Of a stretch of 64,000 nucleotides of DNA, positions 1 to 8,673 are shown in pieces. Each line of letters opens with the position of its first letter. Within the stretch, counting starts at the first letter, position 1. The position numbers were made by a program, and so were the translations under genes. The stretch comes from Clostridium sp. (GTDB taxonomy: Bacteria > Bacillota > Clostridia > Lachnospirales > Lachnospiraceae): NCBI GenBank assembly GCA_023667695.1, contig JAMOZY010000007.1, forward strand, positions 25,955-89,954, in the 5' to 3' direction. The notes below the pieces were generated by a model, which saw nothing but the letters and a program-made list of their open reading frames with translations, had not been told where the DNA came from and searched no databases.

Positions 1-270
1 TGCTAATCCTGCTCTGCCTTTACATTTCTACAATCTAACTCAAGGACTCCTCCCACCTAGCGGCGGTTCCCTCCTCAAGTTATATGCCTATGCTAATCCT
101 GCTCTGCCTTTACATTTCTACAATCTAACTCAAGGACTCCTCCCATCTAGCGGCGGGTCCCTCCTCAAGTTATATGCCTATTGTATATCCAGCTCTGCTT
201 TTGGATTCTCCAACCCGACGCAAGGACTCCTCCCATCTGACGATGGGTCCTTCCTCAAGTCATATTGTAC
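1..270. repeat. Three tandem copies of a 90-bp structured repeat
   Basis: Units lie at 1-90, 91-180 and, more diverged, 181-270. Each contains a hairpin (37-81, 127-171, 217-261). Read on the minus strand it has an outer stem AACTTGAGGA / TCCTTGAGTT with two G-U wobbles, an internal loop GGGA / AGGAG and a short inner stem. In copy 3 the inner stem is CCCATC/GATGGG, whereas the relative at 33.7 kb has CCCACC/GGTGGG. The repeat is therefore dispersed in the genome. It occupies the stretch upstream of the SOS promoter, and I see no gene in it. Function unknown. Confidence 0.85.
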
Positions 271-289
271 CATAAGCTTCTTCAGATTG

Positions 290-401
290 CAAACAAATGT
301 TCACATATTTTTCGAACATATTTTCCCGAACATTTATTCGAAAATGTATTGACAAAAGAACATTGGTTCGATATAATCATATTTAATAAAACAAATGTTC
401 G
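290..401. promoter_or_regulatory. Cluster of LexA (SOS) box-like sites
   Basis: Matches to the Firmicutes LexA operator CGAACNNNNGTTCG lie at 290-303, 313-326, 327-340 (CGAACATTTATTCG), 357-370 (AGAACATTGGTTCG) and 388-401 (AAAACAAATGTTCG). Some are half-good. The 357-370 site lies in the spacer of the promoter of the LysM gene, where a bound repressor would block RNA polymerase. So many sites suggest SOS control in both directions, which would fit a divergent lexA outside the window. No lexA is visible here. Confidence 0.8.
349..377 (+). promoter_or_regulatory. Consensus promoter of the SOS LysM gene
   Basis: TTGACA at 349-354 and TATAAT at 372-377 are separated by 17 bases, a perfect vegetative-type promoter. 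A LexA-like box overlaps the spacer and the upstream edge of the -10 element. Expected transcription starts near 384, upstream of the ATG at 419. Confidence 0.85.
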
Positions 402-418
402 AGAGTGAGGGATGCATT

Positions 419-850
419 ATGAATGAAATATTTACTTATAAAAAACAGATTTATTTTAACAAGGGATACAAACGACAAGAACAAACAGCATTGCATGTAT
501 CTCTTCCATATATTATTGGTCAATGGTTATTTCAACAGCCAAGAGCTGCCTTGTATTCTATCGTTGCAATGCTTACCATTTTAATCACATGCATTTTAAT
601 GCTTCACAACGGTCCGGTACTGAATGCACAGACAGAGCATGAAACTACAAAGTATTTTACGACGATTGAAGTAAAAGCTGGTGATACCTTATGGGATATT
701 GCACAGGAATATGGAACGGTTGGTTATGCTGATACAGAAGCCTATTTAGATGAAATAAGAAGCATTAACCATATTATAGGAGATGAGATTACCAGTGGCT
801 GTTATTTGACGATTCCCTATTATGCAGAAGCGCCGGGCAATGGGTTCTAA
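419..850 (+). CDS. YneA-like SOS-induced LysM cell-division suppressor
   Basis: A 143-residue protein with a cytoplasmic N-terminal segment, one membrane span around residues 42-62 and an extracytoplasmic LysM domain (begins near KAGDTLWDIAQEYG). LysM binds peptidoglycan. The same layout is found in B. subtilis YneA, which delays division after DNA damage; function here is inferred from that layout and from the LexA boxes upstream. An ATG at 395 lies inside a LexA box and has no ribosome binding site, so I use the ATG at 419, preceded by GTGAGG. YneA and lexA are usually divergent neighbours, but the place of lexA is taken here by repeats. Confidence 0.75.
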   Translation: MNEIFTYKKQIYFNKGYKRQEQTALHVSLPYIIGQWLFQQPRAALYSIVAMLTILITCILMLHNGPVLNAQTEHETTKYFTTIEVKAGDTLWDIAQEYGTVGYADTEAYLDEIRSINHIIGDEITSGCYLTIPYYAEAPGNGF

Positions 851-899
851 TATCGGGGTTACTATAGTTTTTTAAGATTCCGATTTTATCATATGGCAA

Positions 900-1610
900 T
901 TACCAGCCGTCCAGTCCGGCACCTATGATTGCAGAAAACATGCGTTCCTTTACCTCCGGCACCGTATTTCTTAGCTTCATAATCAGTTCCCTTGCTTCCT
1001 GGCGTTTGGTCAGACCATCAACAGGACAGGGATTTTTCGTAACCGGAAGCTGCTGGACAGCTGCAAAAGAAGCAATTTCGCCTTCATAAGCGTAAATCAG
1101 GGGACGAATCAATTCCGGGTTTGTACGTTCTAATTTTGTAACCGGAGAAAAGGTATGAAGTCTGCCTTCATATAATAATGACATGATAAAACTATCCAAT
1201 GCATCATCCTTATGATGAGCATAAGCTATTTTATTACAGCCTAATTCTATTGCTCTGGCATTCAAAGCTCCTTTTCGAAGCCGACTGCATAAAGAGCAGG
1301 GATTGGATTCTTTCTTATAATCAAATACAATACTGGCGATTTCTGTTTTCTCAACATAATATTCCACTTCAAGGCTTTCCGCATATTGTGACAGAAGAGT
1401 AGTATCATAGTTAGAAAAGCCCAAATCTACCGTAATTGCTATCAACTGAAAGGGATAGGGATAAAAAGCCCGTAATTTACTCAGTGCATACAAAAGCGTC
1501 AGACTATCTTTTCCACCGGAGATTCCAACCGCAATTTTATCGTCCTTCTGAATCATATGATAATCATCGATTGCTTTTCTTGTATAGGTTAATAATTTTT
1601 GTGGTTTCAT
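900..1610 (-). CDS. TtcA-family tRNA thiolation ATPase
   Basis: A 236-residue PP-loop ATP pyrophosphatase. The N-terminal SGGKDS motif (about residues 31-36) binds ATP. CSLCSRLRKG (about 104-113) is the TtcA-type CxxC that in the family holds an Fe-S cluster or sulfur. AHHKDD follows. Family members insert sulfur into tRNA bases (2-thiocytidine 32 in E. coli TtcA); the exact base modified here is not known. It lies 63 bases downstream of the XerC-like gene on the same strand and may share its transcript. GAGG precedes the start. No clear terminator follows. Confidence 0.85.
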   Translation of the reverse strand: MKPQKLLTYTRKAIDDYHMIQKDDKIAVGISGGKDSLTLLYALSKLRAFYPYPFQLIAITVDLGFSNYDTTLLSQYAESLEVEYYVEKTEIASIVFDYKKESNPCSLCSRLRKGALNARAIELGCNKIAYAHHKDDALDSFIMSLLYEGRLHTFSPVTKLERTNPELIRPLIYAYEGEIASFAAVQQLPVTKNPCPVDGLTKRQEARELIMKLRNTVPEVKERMFSAIIGAGLDGW

Positions 1611-1673
1611 TTTTATACCTCATAAACTGATTCCTTAAAGCGTTTATCCATTAGCGTTTCTTTCGTTTTACTG

Positions 1674-2768
1674 TTATTCCGATGGGCTATCTGCAGGTGC
1701 AGCATCTTTTCTTAGGGAAACAGCACCGGCTGCTTTCCGTTTATGTTCATCCTCAATAGCAGCATAGTAATCAATGGTAGTATTGATATTTTCATGTCCC
1801 AGCACATCAGCAACCAGACGAATATCACCAGTTTCACGATACAAAGCAGTTCCATAGGTACTACGAAGCTTATGGGGGGTGATTTTCTTATTTGGTACAG
1901 CAATCCGGCCATATTTCTTTACCAGACGCTCGATAGCATCTACACTCATTCGATTTCCTTTGGCGGATATAAACAATGCTTTTTCATGATTCTCTGCAAT
2001 ATGGATTTGCTTTCGTTCTCCATTTATATATTCCTGTAATACGGTATGTACTTCATCACCAAAATAAATAATATCCTGACCGCCGCCTTTTCGAACAATC
2101 GTCAAAGAATTCACTTTAAAATCCACATCTGTAACATCCAAGCCTACACATTCCGATACTCGGATACCAGTGCCTAGCATCAATGTTAAAATAGCTAAAT
2201 CACGCTGTCTTGTACGATTGCAAAACTTGCGTTGCCGTTCTGACATCTGTCCATTGCCTTTTTCAATTGCATCTAAAATATCCTGAACCTCATATGCATT
2301 CATTCGTATGATATTTTTATCTTTTTTAATTCGGGGCATTTGAACCAGAATCATCGGATTCCGTTCAATATTATCATGCTTTAGATGATACTCAAATAAT
2401 CCTCGTAACGGTGCCATTTTACGTGCTATGGAGCGTTTTCCGTTTTCATGATTTTCTCCATCAATCTTTTCAGTACTAAATTCTAAATAGTGCTGGTATT
2501 CAGAAATATCTTCTGAACTAAAATTTTTCAAATCATCATACGAAAACGATTTAATATCTATACCCTTATAAATCGGATTAACATTCTTTATGTAACGAAA
2601 AAAGGTTAATAAATCGTATGCATATGAAATACGGGTGCTTACCTGCGTTGTCAAATCCTTATCCTGTAAATAAGTTTTGGCGCATGGCGGAAGCTGGCTT
2701 AATAATTCATGATATAGTTCTTTTTGATGATGTTCCTTTAATTTATAATGTTCGGAATCCTTTGCCAT
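1674..2768 (-). CDS. XerC/XerD-like tyrosine recombinase
   Basis: A 364-residue site-specific recombinase with an N-terminal SAM-like DNA-binding domain (about 30-135) and a C-terminal catalytic domain. The catalytic set is complete: R203 (GTGIRVSE), K227, H299 and R302 (HKLRST), H325 (LGHENINTT) and Y334. Its length exceeds the usual 300 of XerC because of extra residues at both ends. In related Clostridia a recombinase of this kind is commonly a neighbour of lexA, so it is more likely a chromosomal Xer-type gene than part of the adjoining island, but it sits at the island edge. The ribosome site AAAGGA supports the ATG used. Confidence 0.85.
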   Translation of the reverse strand: MAKDSEHYKLKEHHQKELYHELLSQLPPCAKTYLQDKDLTTQVSTRISYAYDLLTFFRYIKNVNPIYKGIDIKSFSYDDLKNFSSEDISEYQHYLEFSTEKIDGENHENGKRSIARKMAPLRGLFEYHLKHDNIERNPMILVQMPRIKKDKNIIRMNAYEVQDILDAIEKGNGQMSERQRKFCNRTRQRDLAILTLMLGTGIRVSECVGLDVTDVDFKVNSLTIVRKGGGQDIIYFGDEVHTVLQEYINGERKQIHIAENHEKALFISAKGNRMSVDAIERLVKKYGRIAVPNKKITPHKLRSTYGTALYRETGDIRLVADVLGHENINTTIDYYAAIEDEHKRKAAGAVSLRKDAAPADSPSE

Positions 2769-3116
2769 GTGTAAATCAATCCTTTCCTTATCCTTTGTTA
2801 TATGTACAATTAATTATAAATGTTTCTATGTATATTATTTTACCATACTACTACTTTTCTGCCTATACTTCACGCGGAAAAACGTAGATTTATCCGCTAA
2901 ATAGATTCTACTCTCTTTTACATATATGTGGAAAAAAATTATGAAACTAAAACTCAAAAAATGAACTTTATTCCCATCATAAATGTAATCTCTTGGAAAG
3001 TACAATGCTCTACCTCCGTATGTTGTTCTTTTATCTTTTTATACCAAAATACACTTAAAAATAAATTCAAATAGATGATAACATAATCTACTAGTATTTT
3101 CAATTCTCCTAAATAG
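2769..3116. other. Intergenic stretch at the left island edge
   Basis: An AT-rich stretch between the XerC-like gene and the zinc-ribbon gene. It carries the leader of the XerC-like gene and the 19-bp repeat at 2956-2974. I see no gene, strong hairpin or clear promoter. Confidence 0.5.
2956..2974. repeat. Left copy of a 19-bp direct repeat (possible att site)
   Basis: AAAAAATGAACTTTATTCC occurs here and again, identically, at 16466-16484. An inverted partial copy is at 16510-16524. The two direct copies bracket all the accessory genes, as attL/attR of an integrated element would. The poly-A start lowers its weight. Confidence 0.45.
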
Positions 3117-4412
3117 TTAGAAGTAATGTATTTTCTTTTGACGGAGTCCCTTACAAAATGGACAGGATTTCATATGCCGCTTTTTGTAATATACTTTTTT
3201 ATTTGGGGACATTTGATATTTATATCCACATTCCGTGCATGTCCACCAAACTTTTTTCGAATAGCTATCTGTAATATTATTAGGCAGACATAGAATATAA
3301 TTGTTTATATAATCCCATTCTCGCATTAATTCATTATCATGAATTAATGAATTATCTATACGTCTACAATGTGGACATTCTTTAGTTAGATGAAACCGTT
3401 CATATGGACTTGCCAGAAATAGGAATCCACACCTTATACACTTGAATTCAATTGGTGATTTCCTTGATAAATTAATATGTCTGCTATTCCGGTCCCAGCT
3501 GCCGGCATTAAATGCTTCTTCAAATATTTGCTCTGATAGTTCTTTCGTTAAACCGGCTTCACAATATTCACAGTCATATCCACTTTTGATCTCGTTTTCA
3601 ATCGTATTATAATAAGGAATCCCGCATCCTTTACAGGAAAACCACCCTCTGCTTGTGTTTTTATTATGATTGTTCTTTCCATTTCCAAAGACTTCAGATG
3701 CTTTTAAAGGATTCCATTTATGCCAGCGTATTGCAATCTCCGGGTGTAGATGTTCCAGTGATTCTTCATAGGGAGCCATCTCACCGGTGCAATATGGGCA
3801 TTCATTCCTTTTGCGGATAACCCTTTCTTCATATGTCCTGGTATAGGTGCGTTTACAGGTCCTGCAATTCCACTTTAAGGGTTCATCGTTCAAAAAGTAT
3901 GTACCCACATGATATTCCAGCCCCTCTAAAGGGAAAATATTATCAGATGAATATTCTTCGGCAATATCCGGATATAAATCCATAATTCGGTTAACCGCTG
4001 AATACTTTGAACATTCATGTGGGTCATCATCAATCTCTGATGCGACATAGTCCCTCTTGCAAAACAATGAATGGCATTCTGTACAATACCATATGGATTC
4101 AGCGATATCCCGGTTACTCGCTGAATGAACCCTGCACTTAATTAGTCTGATTTTATGACTTTCCCTGTTATTTTTGCATACAGTACAGCCGCAGTCAGTT
4201 TCCGGATTAGACCGCTCATTAATATAGGAAAAGTATATATGACTTTTATCCGGGCATCGGAAAATTCCTATTTTCCTTGAAAAAGCTTTTAATTTCCCGG
4301 TTCTGATTTCCGTTCCGTATGTGATTTTTATTATGGATTCCAGCTCATTATATGCTTCTGGATTGCTGTCCTTAAAATACTGTTCATCATCAAATAATTC
4401 ATCTCGTTTCAT
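3117..4412 (-). CDS. Multi-zinc-ribbon protein (DUF4379-like)
   Basis: A 431-residue protein built from repeated zinc-ribbon/treble-clef units. CxxC pairs recur at CTVCKN, CTECHS, CRTCKR, CPYCTG, CKGCGI, CEYCEA, CIRCGF, CPHCRR, CTECGY and CPFCKG. The last unit (REWD..., VWWTCTECGYKY..., CPFC) matches the pattern of the DUF4379 treble-clef domain, known from proteins near Vsr-like nucleases and mobile elements. I see no nuclease motif. It is the last gene of the recombinase operon, 29 bases after the coiled-coil gene, so a DNA-binding accessory role in transposition is likely but unproven. AAAGGA precedes the start. Confidence 0.7.
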   Translation of the reverse strand: MKRDELFDDEQYFKDSNPEAYNELESIIKITYGTEIRTGKLKAFSRKIGIFRCPDKSHIYFSYINERSNPETDCGCTVCKNNRESHKIRLIKCRVHSASNRDIAESIWYCTECHSLFCKRDYVASEIDDDPHECSKYSAVNRIMDLYPDIAEEYSSDNIFPLEGLEYHVGTYFLNDEPLKWNCRTCKRTYTRTYEERVIRKRNECPYCTGEMAPYEESLEHLHPEIAIRWHKWNPLKASEVFGNGKNNHNKNTSRGWFSCKGCGIPYYNTIENEIKSGYDCEYCEAGLTKELSEQIFEEAFNAGSWDRNSRHINLSRKSPIEFKCIRCGFLFLASPYERFHLTKECPHCRRIDNSLIHDNELMREWDYINNYILCLPNNITDSYSKKVWWTCTECGYKYQMSPNKKVYYKKRHMKSCPFCKGLRQKKIHYF

Positions 4413-4441
4413 CGCATCTGATTTCCTTTGCTTGAGTTTTA

Positions 4442-5131
4442 TTAAATCGTATCAAAAAGCCCTTTCACTACCTTATTGCTGATTGCCGGTACATCACTGT
4501 CTGCCGTCACAAGATTGGCTTCCAGATGATCCGGATTGACAACATCAGCTGAATTTTTAATTAATCCATCTTTCTTTAATAATTCATTTGCAACCTCCGG
4601 ATACACATAAGTATTAACGATATCCCTCAATTTCTTGTTTTCTGCTTTATAATGCTTATTTTCTTCCTTGAGGCTGGTATTGCTGGCTTCCTGTTCTGAT
4701 AATTGCTGTTCCAGGGAATTTAATTCCTGCTGCAGTTCTCTTATCTTCTCTTCCAGTTTCTTCTTTTCTTTGAAACTGTAGTCTGCCGAACGGGCCAGTT
4801 CCCGGTAATAATTTTCCCGCTCCTGTATGGCTGTCTTCAGCTTTTCAGGGGTATTATTCTTTTGAAGAAATGCTTCCAGATTGATATCACGGTATACACT
4901 TACGGTATGGATGTGGGCCTCTTCATTATTCTCTTTTAACCGGTTCATGTACTCCATGGCATCGGTATTCCGCCGGATCAGATAGTCTGCCCAGTCATAT
5001 CCGTTCCTGCGGGCATATTCGCCGATTTTGGAAGCTTTCAGTCTGCTGGTATCTCCGTCACATTCTTCGTTGAAATAACGGTCAATCAGTCCGAGCAATA
5101 TATTGGTGTCAATTATGGAAGGTCTGGCCAT
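4442..5131 (-). CDS. TnpC-like coiled-coil accessory protein
   Basis: A 229-residue protein. The N-terminal 75 residues are basic and helical (MARPSIIDTN...), with a look like a small DNA-binding domain. A long heptad coiled coil follows (about 100-175, rich in E, K, L and Q), then a short C-terminal tail. Its place after the recombinases and its coiled coil recall TnpC of Tn554, which affects orientation and efficiency of transposition; sequence homology is not established. The ATG at 5131 has AGGAG six to seven bases upstream and is preferred over 5149. It overlaps the upstream gene by 23 bases, indicating coupled translation. Confidence 0.65.
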   Translation of the reverse strand: MARPSIIDTNILLGLIDRYFNEECDGDTSRLKASKIGEYARRNGYDWADYLIRRNTDAMEYMNRLKENNEEAHIHTVSVYRDINLEAFLQKNNTPEKLKTAIQERENYYRELARSADYSFKEKKKLEEKIRELQQELNSLEQQLSEQEASNTSLKEENKHYKAENKKLRDIVNTYVYPEVANELLKKDGLIKNSADVVNPDHLEANLVTADSDVPAISNKVVKGLFDTI

Positions 5132-6800
5132 CTTCTGTCTCCTTTTCATGTATCATTTTTTCCTGTAAGTATTGTTGATAGGTATAAGAACTGTTCTGTA
5201 ATTTCAGCATAGCCTGTAAAATATCCTCGCTGTTTCCCTTTTCTGCCCGTACCTGCCTTACAATCTGTTCCAGATACCTGCAGTCCTCTTCTATGCTGCG
5301 CTTATAGAAATCATCATTATGAAAAAAATTCTTTGAAACATCATTTCTGTAATAAGTGCATTTCAGACAGTATCCGATCTCTCCTTCCGGACCGGCAGCC
5401 TTTTTACAGTCCTCATAATCCTGATTCATAAAATGAACGGAATAACATCTTCCTCCGTGCTCAAGCGGTGCATATTCCCTGATATTAAGCGGCTTGCTTC
5501 GAATGCTGCTGATATCATATGATACGTTGCCTTTCAGAACCTTTCGATACTGCTTATAAGTTTTGCATTCAATCAGGGAGGTAATATTGGCATAATAATG
5601 TGCGGACATTTCTATATTGTCATGCCCTGCCAGCATCATGGTAAGCACTGGTGTCCCGCCCTCTGCAATGATATTGATCAGTGCCAGGTGCCTTGTATCT
5701 CCAAGATACAGATAGTCAATGCATCCGTCTTCCAGATATGGACTATGGCGGTCATGAAGGACTGTTAATCCGTATTTTCCTTCAATGACATCATGGAAGA
5801 AATAACGGAGCACACAGCTTAAGTTAACGTATGTAAAATACCTGCTGTTGGAATGTTTCTTCTGGTTCCATAAACGGTAATGAGTATCAGTAATAAACAG
5901 CGTTTCCAGTTCCGTCGATTCATATTTTCTTGTAAAATCAAGATATATCCGGATTTCTTCTGCCAGCTTATCCGGTATCTTATACTGTACGGTATCGTAA
6001 TCCTCATTAATCCGGTAAGAGATGCTTTTACCGGAACCTTTTATCCGGTTTCTCCGCAGGGTCAGATACCATCCATCATTCTTTTCTTCCAGGCATTCCC
6101 TTGGTGTAAGAATAAACTCCCTTGGCCGGAGAGGAATGACACCGGTAATTTTCCACCAGAGGTACAGAGGATAAAAGAATAACCGCTCCTCTTCTGCTAT
6201 GACAGAGTTCCAGTAATCATTCATGATATCGTGAAATAGAAAATAACTGTCAAAGGAAGCAAGGGGACGCTTCCTCCCTTCGATTTCCGAATAATGGAGC
6301 ACAGCAATCTGATCCAGGGTATCCATCATCTGTTCCAGCGGTTCAGGATTGGAGGGTTCCGGCAGGGTGGAGAAGAATTCAATCACCCGGTTTGGCGCTG
6401 TCAGTTTTATACTTTCAAAAACGGAACTCAGTTCCGCATATGGATAACGGATAATACGTTTGATATCATTTACTACGTTCTGCAGGGAATGCAAAACCAG
6501 ATCACCCATGGTAAACAGAACATAACATTTTAAGTATTCCGTAAACATACCGATATCCATTCCAAGGCAATTCTCATAGTATTTTTTATAAGCAAAACTG
6601 CTGATATCAAAGGACAGTCCGGTTCTTGCATATTCATCCGTCAGATGCCATTGTGCATCCGAGAAATTGCCATTCATAATAATCTCTTTTTCTTTGTATT
6701 CCTCAAACAGCTCCTTTGCTCTTTCAATACAGTCTGCATCCAGACTCTGTACGGAAAGTATGGTATCAAACATGGTCGCTGTTCCGTTTGCACTAGACAT
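5109..6800 (-). CDS. Tyrosine-recombinase-like protein, third of the trio
   Basis: A 563-residue protein with a tyrosine recombinase core in its middle. Recognisable are R225 (VIPLRPREF), R370 in box II (LGDTRHLA, where the usual catalytic histidine is replaced), H393 (LAGHDNIEM) and Y402 nine residues later. The C-terminus has a zinc-type cysteine set (C452, C465, C478, C481). This architecture resembles TnpB of Tn554 and RitC-type proteins. It starts within the end of the preceding gene with AAGGAG upstream, so translation is coupled. It probably acts with the other two recombinases on the element ends. Confidence 0.75.
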   Translation of the reverse strand: MSSANGTATMFDTILSVQSLDADCIERAKELFEEYKEKEIIMNGNFSDAQWHLTDEYARTGLSFDISSFAYKKYYENCLGMDIGMFTEYLKCYVLFTMGDLVLHSLQNVVNDIKRIIRYPYAELSSVFESIKLTAPNRVIEFFSTLPEPSNPEPLEQMMDTLDQIAVLHYSEIEGRKRPLASFDSYFLFHDIMNDYWNSVIAEEERLFFYPLYLWWKITGVIPLRPREFILTPRECLEEKNDGWYLTLRRNRIKGSGKSISYRINEDYDTVQYKIPDKLAEEIRIYLDFTRKYESTELETLFITDTHYRLWNQKKHSNSRYFTYVNLSCVLRYFFHDVIEGKYGLTVLHDRHSPYLEDGCIDYLYLGDTRHLALINIIAEGGTPVLTMMLAGHDNIEMSAHYYANITSLIECKTYKQYRKVLKGNVSYDISSIRSKPLNIREYAPLEHGGRCYSVHFMNQDYEDCKKAAGPEGEIGYCLKCTYYRNDVSKNFFHNDDFYKRSIEEDCRYLEQIVRQVRAEKGNSEDILQAMLKLQNSSYTYQQYLQEKMIHEKETEDGQTFHN

Positions 6801-8673
6801 TAGCAGTTCCCTCCTTTATCATCTGTTCCAGTGATTTCAGCGCTTCCTCACCGTACTGTTCCTGGATACACTGCAGCAGTTCATCCATGGCAGGCAGCAC
6901 TGTCTCTTTAATGAGTGCCTTGTATTTTCCCTTTATCCGTTCATCCGGTGTCTGATAATACAATTGATATAATCTCTTGTATTCACTGACCATCAGAAAT
7001 ACGGTTGATTTTGTACTGATTTCATATTCACAGCCGATACAGCTTGAACGGTCTGAATATGGACAGAACCGTTTCATTGCGGTAATCAGGCACAGACATT
7101 CATCCTGTTTGGATACCGCATTCCCGTTTGCAATCCGGTGCAGGGTCTGGAGAATACTGCCGGTACGGTTCTCATCATCCGGATAGAATCTTCTTACCAG
7201 TTCTGCCGCTTGTTTTTTTGACCGGTTGGAAATGGATACCACCTGCTCCACTTCTCCCGGTGACAGGTCAAGCTGCTGTATCAGCATGGTCTGTTTATGA
7301 ACCGGAAGCTTGTTATAATCTCCTCTGGTAATCATCTTTAACAGCATGGACGGAATAAATGACAGTATGCCCCGTTCAAACAGCTCTCTGGCCACGAATT
7401 CGGGTGTCAGACCGCTTAACTTGGCATCCTTCAGGTAAACAGCCGTTGATGCTGAAAAATCGCCGTATGAGCCTTTATGGGAACGTGCAAGGGCTGCCAG
7501 TATATACCCTTTTACATGGAATACATCATCATGTTCCAGAATGTCATCCGTCAGCAGGAAAACGGACTGCATATAGGATTTATTCATGGAGCGGGAACGG
7601 AAATTGGCTTCCAGGAACAGGGAACCGATTTCATCCCCCATATACCGGGTGATGCGGTCATAATCAGAAATGCACCGGATCAACGGTTCTTCATCCGGAA
7701 CTCCCTTTATCTGCCTGTGGGCCTCCGCCAAGGCAAATAAGGTGCCGATCAGCACTTCACAGCTTTCCGGAACACAGAATTTGACGGATGCAATACCGCT
7801 GTGCCGTTTGGTTTTATTGGGCGTCAATGGAAGAACGGACAGCCGCCATGTAATGGAATACAGGGTCAGTCTTGCATCTTCATCCGGAAAGGTCTCCTCT
7901 TCCACCCTTTGAAGTACCTCGGCAGGCTCCATGGTCAGTCTTGGATGCGCAATACGGACCAGATCGGAATTCCGCAGTGCACAGATGTAATGGAGTGCCA
8001 GGAACAGCCATGTATCCACATGGTTTTTGGAATGGGCCGCTTGTCCATACATATCATGTTCCAGGATGTAATCCTCATTAAATAAAAAATACATCAGTGT
8101 AAGATATTCCTCCATGTCATAAGCACCATTTGTATCGGACCGTTCCTTCCGTATGGACATGACATAATCATTGGAATACCGGGTCTTGTAAGTATCCTTC
8201 AGCCAGATAAAAAGAGTACATAATACAATGCCATACTGTTTTGGCATATCCCGGTAGGCATCGGCCAGAAGTTCGGCTGCTTCGCTGTCGGTCATGATAC
8301 ATAAATCTTTGAGAAGGTAATAGACTAAAAAATCCGTCAGATAGTATATGATTTCCTCTGAGACTTCATATTCCTGATAAAACCGCTTTAATTTACCAGA
8401 TGTGTCCGGAAATCTGTCCTCCAGCATAGACAGCAGGAGTTCATTTTTCTCGTTTGTTTTCAGGGTGTAATTCTGGAAGAATAAATGAAACCAGTCTGTA
8501 AAAGGTTCAAAATCCTTCGGTTCAACCATTACTCTTCCATCCTCCCACGTCGGAGTTATCCCAAACCAGTCATTGTCCGATAAAAATTTCACAAAAACGG
8601 AATTGAATTCCGCTAATTCTGTATTCAGTTTTCGTTGTAAGTCGGATGCATAGTCCTTAAAATCAATCATCAT
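6793..8673 (-). CDS. Tyrosine-recombinase-like protein, second of the trio
   Basis: A 626-residue protein, close in length to TnpB of Tn554 (630). A box I arginine is visible in the middle (YICALRNSDLVRI, about residue 234). The C-terminal catalytic boxes are degenerate (a LARSHKGSYGDFSAS region ending in TAVYL), so catalysis by this subunit is doubtful. A C-terminal cysteine cluster (CPYSDRSSCIGC) suggests zinc binding, as in its neighbour. The ATG at 8673 overlaps the end of the first recombinase by 11 bases (ATGATGATTGA), a tight translational coupling. An architectural rather than catalytic role is possible. Confidence 0.7.
   Translation of the reverse strand: MMIDFKDYASDLQRKLNTELAEFNSVFVKFLSDNDWFGITPTWEDGRVMVEPKDFEPFTDWFHLFFQNYTLKTNEKNELLLSMLEDRFPDTSGKLKRFYQEYEVSEEIIYYLTDFLVYYLLKDLCIMTDSEAAELLADAYRDMPKQYGIVLCTLFIWLKDTYKTRYSNDYVMSIRKERSDTNGAYDMEEYLTLMYFLFNEDYILEHDMYGQAAHSKNHVDTWLFLALHYICALRNSDLVRIAHPRLTMEPAEVLQRVEEETFPDEDARLTLYSITWRLSVLPLTPNKTKRHSGIASVKFCVPESCEVLIGTLFALAEAHRQIKGVPDEEPLIRCISDYDRITRYMGDEIGSLFLEANFRSRSMNKSYMQSVFLLTDDILEHDDVFHVKGYILAALARSHKGSYGDFSASTAVYLKDAKLSGLTPEFVARELFERGILSFIPSMLLKMITRGDYNKLPVHKQTMLIQQLDLSPGEVEQVVSISNRSKKQAAELVRRFYPDDENRTGSILQTLHRIANGNAVSKQDECLCLITAMKRFCPYSDRSSCIGCEYEISTKSTVFLMVSEYKRLYQLYYQTPDERIKGKYKALIKETVLPAMDELLQCIQEQYGEEALKSLEQMIKEGTANV

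Noticed and set aside
1-270. CRISPR array from the repeated units
   Set aside because: The units are 90 bp long, directly adjacent, and diverged from each other; there are no short repeats with unique spacers and no cas genes.
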